Positions 24,861-33,184 of a stretch of DNA of 40,148 bases are shown one piece after another. The notes beneath the pieces are model-generated. The model was not told the origin of the DNA, searched no databases, and saw nothing but the letters and a program-made list of their open reading frames with translations. The stretch comes from Lutispora thermophila DSM 19022 (GTDB taxonomy: Bacteria > Bacillota > Clostridia > Lutisporales > Lutisporaceae), in contig NZ_FQZS01000027.1 of the NCBI RefSeq assembly GCF_900142105.1, positions 1 through 40,148 on the forward strand, read 5' to 3'. The position numbers and the translations under genes were made by a program. Within the stretch, counting starts at the first letter, position 1. Every line of letters starts with the position of its first letter.

Positions 24861-26102
24861 ATGTACATAAGACATAAGTTAGAAAATGGAGTAAGGATAG
24901 TTGCTGAAGAAATAAAATATGTAAATTCTGTTTCTATAGGAATTTGGGTTAAAGTTGGGTCTAGAAACGAAAATAATCATAACAATGGAATGTCCCATTT
25001 CATTGAACATATGTTATTCAAAGGTACTAAGAATAGAACAGCTAAGGAAATTGCAGGATCAATAGATAAGATAGGGGGGCAGCTAAATGCCTTTACAGCC
25101 AAGGAGTGTACTTGTTTTTATGCCAAAGTTTTAGATAGCCATTTTGATATAGCTTTAGATATATTGACAGATATGTTTTTCAATTCCAGTTTTTCTGAAA
25201 GTGAAATGGAAAAAGAAAAAGGCGTAGTTTTAGAAGAGATTGGAATGTATGAAGATTCGCCGGAAGATTTAGTACATGATATATTTACACAGTCAGTTTG
25301 GAAAGGGAATTCTTTAGGAATGCCAATTCTGGGAACAGAGAAAACTTTAAAAGCAATTAGACGACAGGATATAATTGACTATATGGGTGCAAATTATACA
25401 CCAGAAAACATTGTTGTATCAGTAGTAGGAAATTTCAATAAAGAACATGTACTTAAAGAAATCGAAAAAGCTTTTTCAAACTATAAAACTTCCAAAAAGA
25501 ATGAAGTCGTTACAGCAAAGCCTACTTTTACACCTAGCTATAACCATAAAGAGAAAAACACTGAACAAGCTCATCTTTGTATAGGATTTAATGGATTGGA
25601 ATTAGGAAATGAATATACATATTCACTGCTAGTTCTTAATAACATTTTTGGTGGTGCTATGAGTTCAAGACTATTTCAAAAGATAAGAGAAGATAAGGGC
25701 TTAGCATATTCGGTGTTTTCATATCCATCATCATATACTGATTGCGGAATTTTATCAATTTATGCAGGAATGAAACCCAATCAATTGGATTATGTTATTG
25801 AACTAATAATAGAAGAAATAAAGGACATAAAGGAGAATGGGATTAGTGAAAATGAACTATATGATTCAAAAGAGCAGATAAAAGGCAGTTACATACTTGG
25901 TCTTGAGAGCACCAGCGGAAGGATGAATTCCATAGGTAAATCGGAATTGCTGCTTAATAAAATATATTCACCAAAGGAAATAATTGAATTAATTGATAAA
26001 GTAACAATGGATGATATTAACAATGTAATAGATTTAGTTTTTAATACAGATGAAATGAGTGCAGCCGTTATAGGACCTAAAAGAAGTACCATATTAGGAT
26101 AG
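24861..26102 (+). CDS. mlpA: M16-family zinc peptidase (MlpA/YmxG)
   Basis: 413 aa. The inverted zinc motif HFIEH is seen at 46-50 (His46, Glu49, His50), with the third ligand in VVLEEIGMYEDSPED (Glu near 125). The C-terminal half is the second, non-catalytic M16 domain, with the family motif GGAMSSRLFQKIREDKGLAYSV (cited in part: SSRLFQKIREDKGLAY near 272-287). Cytosolic insulinase/processing-peptidase type; it probably degrades or processes small peptides, with substrate unknown. The pnp-ylxY-mlpA order matches Bacillus subtilis. SD AGGAGGG, own sigma-A promoter. Confidence 0.95.
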   Translation: MYIRHKLENGVRIVAEEIKYVNSVSIGIWVKVGSRNENNHNNGMSHFIEHMLFKGTKNRTAKEIAGSIDKIGGQLNAFTAKECTCFYAKVLDSHFDIALDILTDMFFNSSFSESEMEKEKGVVLEEIGMYEDSPEDLVHDIFTQSVWKGNSLGMPILGTEKTLKAIRRQDIIDYMGANYTPENIVVSVVGNFNKEHVLKEIEKAFSNYKTSKKNEVVTAKPTFTPSYNHKEKNTEQAHLCIGFNGLELGNEYTYSLLVLNNIFGGAMSSRLFQKIREDKGLAYSVFSYPSSYTDCGILSIYAGMKPNQLDYVIELIIEEIKDIKENGISENELYDSKEQIKGSYILGLESTSGRMNSIGKSELLLNKIYSPKEIIELIDKVTMDDINNVIDLVFNTDEMSAAVIGPKRSTILG

Positions 26103-26103
26103 G

Positions 26104-26571
26104 ATGGTAAATATTATGAACATAGATGTAAAAATAAAAAAGATTCAAAAAGATTTTTACTATGATTTTACTATACCTGATTATGCTACAACAGGATCTG
26201 CAGGAATGGACCTCCATGCATGTATCAAAGAGCCCGTTGTTATAAAGAAAGGGCACATATGCAAAATACCTACAGGAATAGCTATATACATAAAAGATAG
26301 AAATGTAGGAGGGTTCGTTTTCCCCAGAAGTGGTTTAGCATCAAAACATGGTATTTCACTTGCAAATGCAGTTGGGGTAATTGATTCAGATTATACTGGA
26401 GAAATAATATGTCCCTTAATAAATCATAGTGAAGTTGATTATGTTGTTAATCCGGGAGATAGAATAGCGCAGATAGTGTTTTTACCGGTATATTGCGCAA
26501 ATTTGATAATTACAGATAAATTAGAAGAAACAGAAAGAGGGACAGGTGGTTTTGGTTCTACTGGCAAATAG
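26104..26571 (+). CDS. dut: dUTP diphosphatase (dUTPase)
   Basis: 155 aa from ATG 26104, or 151 aa from ATG 26116; both have a plausible SD (AGGA at 26095, AGGATGG at 26101). Hydrolyses dUTP to dUMP, preventing uracil incorporation and feeding dTMP synthesis. All five trimeric dUTPase motifs are seen: AGMDLHA (about 34-40), PRSGLASKHGIS (about 74-85), GVIDSDYTGEI (about 90-100, with the catalytic Asp), RIAQIVF (about 119-125) and the Gly/Arg-rich C-terminal arm RGTGGFGSTGK. Starts 1 nt after the mlpA stop, so the two are cotranscribed. Confidence 0.96.
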   Translation: MVNIMNIDVKIKKIQKDFYYDFTIPDYATTGSAGMDLHACIKEPVVIKKGHICKIPTGIAIYIKDRNVGGFVFPRSGLASKHGISLANAVGVIDSDYTGEIICPLINHSEVDYVVNPGDRIAQIVFLPVYCANLIITDKLEETERGTGGFGSTGK

Positions 26572-26580
26572 TTGGAATAT

Positions 26581-26637
26581 CTCTATACTATGGACATATA
26601 ATTTAAACAAGCATGATATTAATATGGTATAGAGGTG
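26581..26637 (+). promoter_or_regulatory. Inverted repeat covering the SD of ylmC, with a -10-like box inside
   Basis: CTCTATAC (26581-26588) is perfectly complementary to GTATAGAG (26627-26634), whose end is part of the SD AGAGGTG (26631-26637). A transcript entering from dut could fold to hide the SD. Inside lies CATATAAT (26595-26602): it could be a sigma-A -10 (no good -35 at 17 bp) or a sigma-E-like -10 with GAATATC (26575-26581) at 13 bp. A transcript beginning inside the loop would lack the left arm. Confidence 0.4.
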
Positions 26638-26643
26638 AATTAA

Positions 26644-26892
26644 ATGAGGTTGAGCAAGCTTTATGGTAAGGAAATTGTTACCCTTCCTGATTGTGAGAGA
26701 CTTGGATATTTAGGGGATTGCGACATGCTTATAGATAATGAAACAGGAAAAATAAAATCTTTAATTATTCCTGAAAGCAAAGGCTTTTTTTCTTTTTTCA
26801 TTGATAAGCGATATCTGGAAATACCTTGGGAAAGAATAAAAAAAGTCGGTAATGACATGATTATCATAGACTTGGCTAATATATTGAAATGA
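26644..26892 (+). CDS. ymxH: YlmC/YmxH family PRC-barrel protein
   Basis: 82 aa. A single PRC-barrel domain: start MRLSKLYGKEIVTL, then a GYLGDCDMLIDNETGKIKSL region (cited in part), a Phe-rich turn (KGFFSFFIDKRY, about 46-57) and EIPWERIKKVGNDMIIID at the end. The family is widespread in endospore formers, where it is annotated as YlmC/YmxH sporulation protein; the exact function is not established. SD AGAGGTG is 6 nt from the ATG. Sits just before dpaA as in Bacillus subtilis, but is separated from it by a strong terminator. Confidence 0.9.
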   Translation: MRLSKLYGKEIVTLPDCERLGYLGDCDMLIDNETGKIKSLIIPESKGFFSFFIDKRYLEIPWERIKKVGNDMIIIDLANILK

Positions 26893-26895
26893 AAC

Positions 26896-26931
26896 TAATG
26901 AGGAGTTAAATGTCTCCTCATTACTTTTTTT
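26896..26931 (+). terminator. Rho-independent terminator after ymxH
   Basis: Stem TAATGAGGAG (26896-26905)/CTCCTCATTA (26914-26923), 10 bp perfect, loop TTAAATGT, then C and seven T. Confidence 0.93.
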
Positions 26932-26934
26932 CTT

Positions 26935-26963
26935 CACAAAAATGCGTAAAAAACCATAATATA
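26935..26963 (+). promoter_or_regulatory. Sigma-K-like promoter of dpaA
   Basis: CACA (26935-26938) and CATAATATA (26955-26963) agree with the sigma-K pattern of AC about 16 bp upstream of CATANNNTA. No sigma-A promoter is seen between the ymxH terminator and dpaA. Known biology: dipicolinate synthase is made in the mother cell under sigma-K in Bacillus subtilis. Confidence 0.55.
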
Positions 26964-26991
26964 TATTAGTTTTAAATAGGGGCTGATATAT

Positions 26992-27852
26992 ATGAGCATT
27001 GGACTAAAAGATAGAATACTTATTTTAGGTGGTGATGAAAGACTAGTTGAGCTAGCAAAACTTTTAACGGATAAAGGTTTTAATGTTTCTACCTTTGGTC
27101 ATGAAAGTATGGATAACGAAAGTATTATGGAATATAGAACATTAGAAGAAGGAATATATGAAAATAATATTATCATTGGTCCAGTTCCTTTTAATACTGG
27201 TCAAAAGATAAACATGAAGCTATCAAAAAAGACGGCTTCTCTGAATGAATTATGCAATTACATGAAGCAAGATAAGAAGTTGTATTTGGGCTATCCAGAT
27301 AAAGATTTTATTGAAATTGCTAAAGAAAAGGATATAAAGTACTATGATTATAATAGTGATGAGAGTTATCAAATTTCTAATGCAGCAATAACAGCTGAAT
27401 GTGCTATTTCAATAATTTTAAAGGAAAGAAGTATAACTATCTCTGATAGCTCTATTTTACTGATAGGTTACGGACGAATAGGCAAGATATTATCAAGTTA
27501 TTTAAAAGCCTTTAATCCTGATTTGTATGTGGCAGCACGAAAGGATACAGATTTAAATTGGATTAGAATTAATGGTTATAAAGCAATAAGAATTAAAGGG
27601 ATAGATGAAATTGCTAAAAGCATCGATGTGATAATAAATACAGTACCACGTAGTGTTATATCAAATAACACCATTGAAAAAATTCATAGAAATTCTTTAA
27701 TTATTGATTTAGCCTCTAAACCTGGTGGACTAGATCATGATTATGCTATAAAAAGAGGTATAAAAACAATACATGCTCTAGGTTTGCCAGGCATGGTAAT
27801 GCCTAAATCTGCAGCAAAGGTTATTATGGAAACTATATTTACTTTGCAATGA
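26992..27852 (+). CDS. dpaA: Dipicolinate synthase subunit A
   Basis: 286 aa. With DpaB it oxidises dihydrodipicolinate to dipicolinic acid, which loads the spore core with Ca-DPA and gives heat resistance. The N-terminal DpaA domain starts at RILILGGDERLVELAKLL (about 8-25). A Rossmann-type NAD(P)-binding fold in the C-terminal half shows LLIGYGRIGKILSSYLKA (about 155-172), followed by VIINTVPRSVI and the C-terminal GLPGMVMPKSAAKVI signature. SD GGGGCTGAT is weak. A sigma-K-like promoter precedes it. dpaB follows 35 nt downstream. Confidence 0.96.
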   Translation: MSIGLKDRILILGGDERLVELAKLLTDKGFNVSTFGHESMDNESIMEYRTLEEGIYENNIIIGPVPFNTGQKINMKLSKKTASLNELCNYMKQDKKLYLGYPDKDFIEIAKEKDIKYYDYNSDESYQISNAAITAECAISIILKERSITISDSSILLIGYGRIGKILSSYLKAFNPDLYVAARKDTDLNWIRINGYKAIRIKGIDEIAKSIDVIINTVPRSVISNNTIEKIHRNSLIIDLASKPGGLDHDYAIKRGIKTIHALGLPGMVMPKSAAKVIMETIFTLQ

Positions 27853-27887
27853 ATACAAGTTTCAACTATAATAATAGGAGGATTTTT

Positions 27888-28478
27888 ATGAAAGTAGAAG
27901 GATTAAATATAGGGTTTGCTGTAACGGGTTCTTTTTGTACATTTAGTAAAATTATTGATGAGATTCAAAAACTGGTTGATGAAAAAGCAAATGTAGTACC
28001 CATATTATCCTTCAATGCCTCCTCTATGAACAGTAGGTTTGGTGAGGCAGAAGAATGGGTTAGCAGATTTGAAAAGATAACTGGCAACAAAAGCATAAAA
28101 ACCATACAAGATGCGGAGCCCATAGGACCTAATGGTTTACTTGATATATTAGTTATAGCTCCATGCACCGGCAATACCATCGCTAAGCTTGCCAATGCTA
28201 TTACTGATACACCGGTTTTAATGGCTGCAAAAGCTCATCTAAGAGGTATGAAACCAATTGTAATAGGAATCTCTACAAATGATGGATTAGGAGTGAATGC
28301 AAAGAACTTAGGAGTTTTACTAAATTCAAAGCAGTACTACTTCGTACCATTTGGTCAAGATAGTCCTTTTGTTAAACCAAATTCACTTGTTGCAAAAATG
28401 GAAATGATATTGCCAACTATTGAAATGGCATTAGAGAATAAGCAAATACAACCAATGATTATTCAAAATATATTTTAA
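27888..28478 (+). CDS. dpaB: Dipicolinate synthase subunit B
   Basis: 196 aa from ATG 27888 with SD AGGAGG (27876-27881); an upstream in-frame ATG (27849) at the end of dpaA lacks an SD and would add a tail the family does not have. Flavoprotein (HFCD) fold: GLNIGFAVTGSFCTFSKII (about 4-22), NASSMNSRFGEAEEW (cited from about 43), DAEPIGPNGLLDILVIAPCTGNT (in part: VIAPCTGNTIAKLANA near 95-110), TPVLMAAKAHLRG and the late ENKQIQPM. Partner of DpaA for dipicolinate formation in the mother cell. Confidence 0.96.
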   Translation: MKVEGLNIGFAVTGSFCTFSKIIDEIQKLVDEKANVVPILSFNASSMNSRFGEAEEWVSRFEKITGNKSIKTIQDAEPIGPNGLLDILVIAPCTGNTIAKLANAITDTPVLMAAKAHLRGMKPIVIGISTNDGLGVNAKNLGVLLNSKQYYFVPFGQDSPFVKPNSLVAKMEMILPTIEMALENKQIQPMIIQNIF

Positions 28479-28494
28479 AAAGCGAGAGGATATT

Positions 28495-29724
28495 ATGAGG
28501 TTTATAGTTCAAAAATTTGGTGGAACATCGGTTTCAACTCAAGAAAGAAGAAATATGGTAGTTAATAAAATTGAAACTGCTAAAGGAAAGGATTATTTTC
28601 CTGTAGTTGTGGTTTCTGCTATCGGTAGAAATGGAGATCCATATGCAACGGATACGTTAATAAATCTTGCAAAATCCGTAGGTGTTGAACCTAATTTAAG
28701 AGAATTGGATCTATTGATGTCCTGTGGAGAGATAATATCATGTGTCGTTCTTGCTAATACTCTTAAGAAAAGGGGACATGAGTGCAAGGTTTTCACTGGA
28801 GGTCAAGCAGGAATAATTACTGATGATAATTATGGAGATGCTGAAGTAATCAGGGTGGAGCCAAAAAATATTTTGGAATGTGTAGAAAAAAATATTATAC
28901 CTATCATAGCTGGTTTTCAGGGAGTAACAGAAGATGGAAACATTACAACCTTAGGCAGAGGTGGTAGTGATGTTTCTGCTGCAATTATTGGAGAGGCTAT
29001 AAACGCAGAGGTGGTGGAAATATATACTGATGTTGATGGAGTTATGACAGCTGACCCTGCTATTGTTCGTGATGCAAAAGTTATGGAAACTGTGTTCTAT
29101 AACGAGATATTTCAAATGGCCGAATATGGGGCTAAAGTTATTCATCCAAGAGCAGTAGAAATAGCAATGAGAAGCAATATACCTCTTATGATTAAAAGCA
29201 CTCTTTCAGAAAAAAATGGAACCTTAATTACAAACTATGATAAATCAAGGAGATATAGGCATGACAAAGAAGACAAACTAATAACAGCTATTGCGCAGAT
29301 TGGAAATAGATCACAGTTTAAAGTAATATTTGATGGTTCTGCAGACCAGTATGAAAAAGATACTATATTATTTAACTTAATAGCAGCAGAAAGAATAAGT
29401 ATAGACATGATAAATATATACCCAGATATTAAAGTATTTATTGTTGATGGAACTAATGAGTCTAAACTGAAAAACATACTGAAGTCTCAAGGTTATAATT
29501 TTGAAGTTATATCAAATTGTACAAAAGTAACTATCATTGGTAATAAAATGAGAGGAATGCCCGGAGTTATGGCAAAAATGATAGAAGCATTGAGTGATAA
29601 TAATATTGAAATACTTCAAACTTCAGATTCACATACAACAATTTCCTGTTTAATAAAAAGTGAAAATACTAATGTGGCAGTTAATGCCCTTCACAAAAAA
29701 TTTGAGTTAGGTACGAATAAGTGA
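28495..29724 (+). CDS. dapG: Aspartate kinase (monofunctional, DapG-like)
   Basis: 409 aa. Phosphorylates aspartate, the first step to diaminopimelate, lysine, threonine, methionine and dipicolinate. N-terminal VQKFGGTSVS (about 5-14) with the catalytic Lys7; FQGVTEDGNITTLGRGGSD (about 142-160); VEIYTDVDGVMTADP (about 176-190). Two ACT domains end the protein (about 265-400; KVTIIGNKMRGMPGVMAKM marks the second). In Bacillus subtilis DapG is the diaminopimelate-sensitive isozyme in the dpa region; that effector is assumed here. asd and dapA, which flank dapG there, are absent here. SD GAGAGGA. Confidence 0.95.
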   Translation: MRFIVQKFGGTSVSTQERRNMVVNKIETAKGKDYFPVVVVSAIGRNGDPYATDTLINLAKSVGVEPNLRELDLLMSCGEIISCVVLANTLKKRGHECKVFTGGQAGIITDDNYGDAEVIRVEPKNILECVEKNIIPIIAGFQGVTEDGNITTLGRGGSDVSAAIIGEAINAEVVEIYTDVDGVMTADPAIVRDAKVMETVFYNEIFQMAEYGAKVIHPRAVEIAMRSNIPLMIKSTLSEKNGTLITNYDKSRRYRHDKEDKLITAIAQIGNRSQFKVIFDGSADQYEKDTILFNLIAAERISIDMINIYPDIKVFIVDGTNESKLKNILKSQGYNFEVISNCTKVTIIGNKMRGMPGVMAKMIEALSDNNIEILQTSDSHTTISCLIKSENTNVAVNALHKKFELGTNK

Positions 29725-29738
29725 AAAAAGTTCTTAAT

Positions 29739-29770
29739 AGCCTTATTGATGAATTATCAATAGGGCTTTT
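29739..29770 (+). terminator. Rho-independent terminator after dapG
   Basis: 12-bp stem (29739-29750 with 29756-29767, one G-T pair), loop GAATT, followed by TTTATAATT. It closes the dpaA-dpaB-dapG unit. Confidence 0.82.
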
Positions 29771-29836
29771 ATAATTGCATACAAAATAGTTAAATGGTAA
29801 AAATACTGTAAAAATCAATTTTAGGAGTGAAGAGTA

Positions 29837-30562
29837 TTGGCCAATGAATATATGGGAGGAAAGAATTCAGAAGAACATGAAAAACAAGTAGTTGAGGAGA
29901 AGAATACTGAAACCTTAAAAGATTTGGGGCAGATCAGAGTGCCTGATACTAAAAGCAATATATATGCTATGACTATAATAGGACAGATTGAAGGACATAT
30001 TATTTTACCACCACAGAATAAAGCTACAAAATATGAACACATAATTCCGCAAATAGTTGCTGTTGAAGAAAGTAATGAAATAGAAGGTTTATTGTTGATA
30101 TTAAACACAGTGGGTGGTGATGTCGAAGCAGGTTTGGCTATTGCAGAGTTAATTAACTCTATGAGCAAACCTACGGTATCAATAGTATTGGGTGGTGGGC
30201 ATAGTATTGGAGTGCCTTTGGCAGTATCAACAGACTATTCTTTTATAGCACCTACTGCAACAATGACAATACACCCTATTAGGATGAATGGACTTATTAT
30301 TGGAGTACCCCAGACCTATGATTATTTTAATAAAATGCAAGAAAGAATAATTAACTTTATTGTTGAGCATAGCAACATAAAAAGACCTACATTGAAAAAG
30401 CTGATGTTTACTACTAGTGAGCTGGCAAATGATGTAGGTACTGTATTAGTGGGTGCTGAAGCTGTAAAGTATGGATTAATCCAAGAAATTGGTGGTCTGA
30501 AAGATGCATTGAGTAAGTTACGAGAAATAATAGATGAGAGAAAAGCAAGAAAAGAAAGTTAA
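29837..30562 (+). CDS. tepA: ClpP-class serine protease (TepA/YmfB)
   Basis: 241 aa from a TTG start; SD TAGGAGTGA lies 6 nt upstream. ClpP/crotonase fold: [20 protein letters not shown] (about 86-105) corresponds to the ClpP oxyanion-loop region, [12 protein letters not shown] carries the nucleophile Ser123, and [11 protein letters not shown] the base His146. It lacks a signal peptide, so it is cytosolic. Bacillus subtilis TepA was described as a translocation-enhancing protein and degrader of small acid-soluble spore proteins; substrates here are unknown. It lies directly upstream of spoIIIE, as in Bacillus subtilis. The N-terminal 40 residues are charged and variable. Confidence 0.92.
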   Translation: MANEYMGGKNSEEHEKQVVEEKNTETLKDLGQIRVPDTKSNIYAMTIIGQIEGHIILPPQNKATKYEHIIPQIVAVEESNEIEGLLLILNTVGGDVEAGLAIAELINSMSKPTVSIVLGGGHSIGVPLAVSTDYSFIAPTATMTIHPIRMNGLIIGVPQTYDYFNKMQERIINFIVEHSNIKRPTLKKLMFTTSELANDVGTVLVGAEAVKYGLIQEIGGLKDALSKLREIIDERKARKES

Positions 30563-30592
30563 ACACAACATTTATATGATGATATTACCTCT

Positions 30593-30620
30593 TTAACAAA
30601 AGTTTGAAAGATATTATACT
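30593..30620 (+). promoter_or_regulatory. Sigma-A promoter of spoIIIE/ftsK
   Basis: -35 TTAACA (30593-30598), 16-bp spacer, -10 TATACT (30615-30620). Transcription start near 30627, giving a leader of about 126 nt. Confidence 0.8.
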
Positions 30621-30635
30621 TATTTAATGGATATA

Positions 30636-30684
30636 AATTCTAAAGTTCTGGATGAATTGCGAAATTCATCTGAACTTTAGAATT
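30636..30684 (+). repeat. Long hairpin in the spoIIIE leader
   Basis: AATTCTAAAGTTC (30636-30648) pairs with GAACTTTAGAATT (30672-30684), and GATGAATT (30651-30658) with AATTCATC (30663-30670): 21 bp in all with one small internal loop and a 4-nt loop. No T-run follows, so it is not an ordinary terminator. It starts about 10 nt after the predicted start site of the spoIIIE transcript, so it may be a 5'-end stabiliser, attenuator or operator. Confidence 0.75.
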
Positions 30685-30752
30685 ACAAACCTTGCAGCAT
30701 ATAATAAAGGATTTTTTATATTTTTGTAGAACTTTAATTTGAGGTGATATCA

Positions 30753-33008
30753 TTGGCAAAAAGCAAAAAAACTACAAGATTAAAACTAGATGTATTAGGA
30801 GTTATATCAATACTTTTAGCAATTTACCTTTATATTTGCATATTTGAAAAAGATTCAGGCCTTATAGGCAAATATGTCAATAAAATATTATTTGGTATAT
30901 TTGGGATGGGGTCTTATCTTTTTCCAATAATAATATTTGTTTTAGGAATTGCTGTTTTCTACCTAAAGGATAGAATAAAGATTAATATAAGATTTTATTC
31001 TTTTTGCTTGGCCTTTATAACATTATTAGTACTCCTTTTTGTTATTAACAGAAGTATATTTCAGGAATCTAATTTGGATTATATTGAAACTGTTATTGCA
31101 TCATATGAATTAGGTGCACAGAAAATAGGTGGAGGAATAATTGGTGCTATTTTAGGATACATAATGATCAAAGTTTTTGGCATTGCAGGAACATATGCTT
31201 TTATTGCAGGTTTATTTTTTATTTCACTGATGATGTTTACAGGTATTACAGTGGCATCTTTTCTTGACTATTTTAAATCTTTTTTCCTCAGTGTTTTTTC
31301 AAAGATGAATATAAAAAGAGTTTCTGTTAAAAAGCCTATGAAAAAGATGGAAAAAGAAAAACCTATAATTGAAGCTCAACATGATAATAATGTGAAATTA
31401 AATAATATTGAAGAAAAGAAGGTAAAAATAATCGACTTTACAAAAGAGTTTGATAATAGTTTTCAGACAAAGCATAAAGAGAAGCATAATGTAAAACAGG
31501 ATAGTAAAGATGAAGCAATAATAAAGTCAGATAGTTCAAAACAGAATAATAATGAAGATAAGATAAAACCTAATAGTCCTGAGCATTATCCTCATTATAG
31601 TTTGCCAAGTCCTACATTGCTCTTTCCACCTCAGGAATCCAAAGGTGGTAATATTGAAAAAGAAATAATGAATAACGTAAAGACACTGGAAGAAACACTA
31701 AAGAATTTCAATGTTGATGCTACAGTTTCTCAAGTAAGTGTTGGCCCATCTATAACAAGATATGAGCTTCAACTTAGTCCAGGAGTAAAAGTCAGCAAAA
31801 TAGTAAATTTGGCTGACGATATTTCCCTAAGTATGGCATCTCAAGGAATAAGAATAGAAGCTCCAATTCCGGGAAAATCAGCAGTGGGTATTGAAATTCC
31901 AAACAAAGAGGTAACAGCTGTATGTCTAAGAGAAGTAATAGAGTCAGATGAGTTCAATAATAATAAATCTAAAATTGCATTTGCTTTGGGAAAAGATGTT
32001 GCGGGGCAAAATATTATTGCCGATATTGCAAAAATGCCTCATCTTCTTATTGCAGGAGCTACAGGTTCTGGCAAAAGTGTATGTATAAATACCATTATTA
32101 TTAGCATTTTGTATAAAGCTGAACCAGACAAAGTTAAACTTCTTATGATAGATCCAAAAGTGGTGGAATTAAGCATATATAATGGTATTCCTCATCTGTT
32201 GGTTCCAGTTGTTACTGATCCTAAAAAAGCTGCAGGAGCTCTTAACTGGGCTGTTAATGAAATGACTGAAAGGTATAAGAAATTTGCTTCAAAAAATGTT
32301 AGAGATGTAAATAGTTATAATGCGTTATTTACTGAGGACAGTGAAAAATTGCCACAAATAGTAGTGATTATTGATGAGTTAGCTGATCTCATGATGGTGG
32401 CACCTAATGACGTAGAGGATGCTATCTGTCGCCTTGCTCAAATGGCAAGAGCAGCAGGCATACATCTTGTAATTGCTACACAAAGACCATCTGTAGATGT
32501 AATAACAGGGCTTATAAAAGCAAATATTCCTTCCAGAATTTCTTTTGCTGTATCATCTCAAGTGGATTCAAGAACAATACTTGATATGGCAGGTGCCGAG
32601 AAATTACTAGGAAGAGGAGATATGTTATATTATCCAGTAGGTGAATCAAAACCTATAAGAGTGCAAGGAGCTTATATATCAGAAAAAGAGGTTGAATCAG
32701 TTGTAGAATATATAAAAGGACAAGTATCACCTTCCTATGTAGAGGATATTGTAAATGAAATTGAGAAGGAAAAGGATGAAGAAGCAGATGGAGAAGCTGA
32801 TGAATTATTAAATGAGGCTATATCATTGGTTGTAGAAACAGGTCAGGCTTCAATACTAATGCTTCAAAGAAGATTAAAAATAGGTTATAGTAGAGCTGCT
32901 AGGATAATAGATCAGATGGAGGAGCGTCGAATTATAGGAGGATATGAGGGAAGTAAGCCGAGAAAGGTTCTTATCACTAAAGAACAATGGCAGGAAATGC
33001 AAGAGTAA
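30753..33008 (+). CDS. spoIIIE: DNA translocase SpoIIIE/FtsK
   Basis: 751 aa from TTG 30753 (SD GAGGTGAT, 30741-30748; the in-frame GTG at 30744 is part of that SD). Four hydrophobic segments (about 10-170) anchor it at the septum. A charged linker (about 185-300) precedes the alpha-beta motor: Walker [12 protein letters not shown] near 433 and Walker [13 protein letters not shown] near 536. The C-terminal gamma winged helix (about 686-745, with [20 protein letters not shown]) reads orienting DNA octamers. Hexameric pump moving the chromosome through division or sporulation septa. It appears to be the only such gene here, so it may serve both FtsK and SpoIIIE roles. Confidence 0.96.
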   Translation: MAKSKKTTRLKLDVLGVISILLAIYLYICIFEKDSGLIGKYVNKILFGIFGMGSYLFPIIIFVLGIAVFYLKDRIKINIRFYSFCLAFITLLVLLFVINRSIFQESNLDYIETVIASYELGAQKIGGGIIGAILGYIMIKVFGIAGTYAFIAGLFFISLMMFTGITVASFLDYFKSFFLSVFSKMNIKRVSVKKPMKKMEKEKPIIEAQHDNNVKLNNIEEKKVKIIDFTKEFDNSFQTKHKEKHNVKQDSKDEAIIKSDSSKQNNNEDKIKPNSPEHYPHYSLPSPTLLFPPQESKGGNIEKEIMNNVKTLEETLKNFNVDATVSQVSVGPSITRYELQLSPGVKVSKIVNLADDISLSMASQGIRIEAPIPGKSAVGIEIPNKEVTAVCLREVIESDEFNNNKSKIAFALGKDVAGQNIIADIAKMPHLLIAGATGSGKSVCINTIIISILYKAEPDKVKLLMIDPKVVELSIYNGIPHLLVPVVTDPKKAAGALNWAVNEMTERYKKFASKNVRDVNSYNALFTEDSEKLPQIVVIIDELADLMMVAPNDVEDAICRLAQMARAAGIHLVIATQRPSVDVITGLIKANIPSRISFAVSSQVDSRTILDMAGAEKLLGRGDMLYYPVGESKPIRVQGAYISEKEVESVVEYIKGQVSPSYVEDIVNEIEKEKDEEADGEADELLNEAISLVVETGQASILMLQRRLKIGYSRAARIIDQMEERRIIGGYEGSKPRKVLITKEQWQEMQE

Positions 33009-33184
33009 AAACACGATATTAGACGAAAATGGTTGTAATTCAAAGAAATATGTTTAAAAACTGAAATAATAACCTAAAATCATGGATTTTAGCTATATTT
33101 AATTACCCGGGAAATTTTAAGCAATAAAAGAGCAAACATACGAAAAATATTTATTATTATAGTAATAGGGAGAGATGTATTTAA
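33009..33184. other. Intergenic region spoIIIE-rimO, no gene
   Basis: No coding sequence seen. A small hairpin CTAAAATC (33074-33081)/GATTTTAG (33085-33092) with loop ATG is followed by CTATATTTAATT, a weak terminator candidate. A promoter for rimO is expected but only AT-rich -10-like boxes (around 33150-33165) without a convincing -35 are visible. Confidence 0.4.

Noticed and set aside
27849-27887. dpaB start at ATG 27849
   Set aside because: It overlaps the dpaA end and has no SD; AGGAGG at 27876 points to ATG 27888.
33109-33116. ACCCGGGA palindrome before rimO as an operator
   Set aside because: Too short and isolated; no second copy or promoter overlap.
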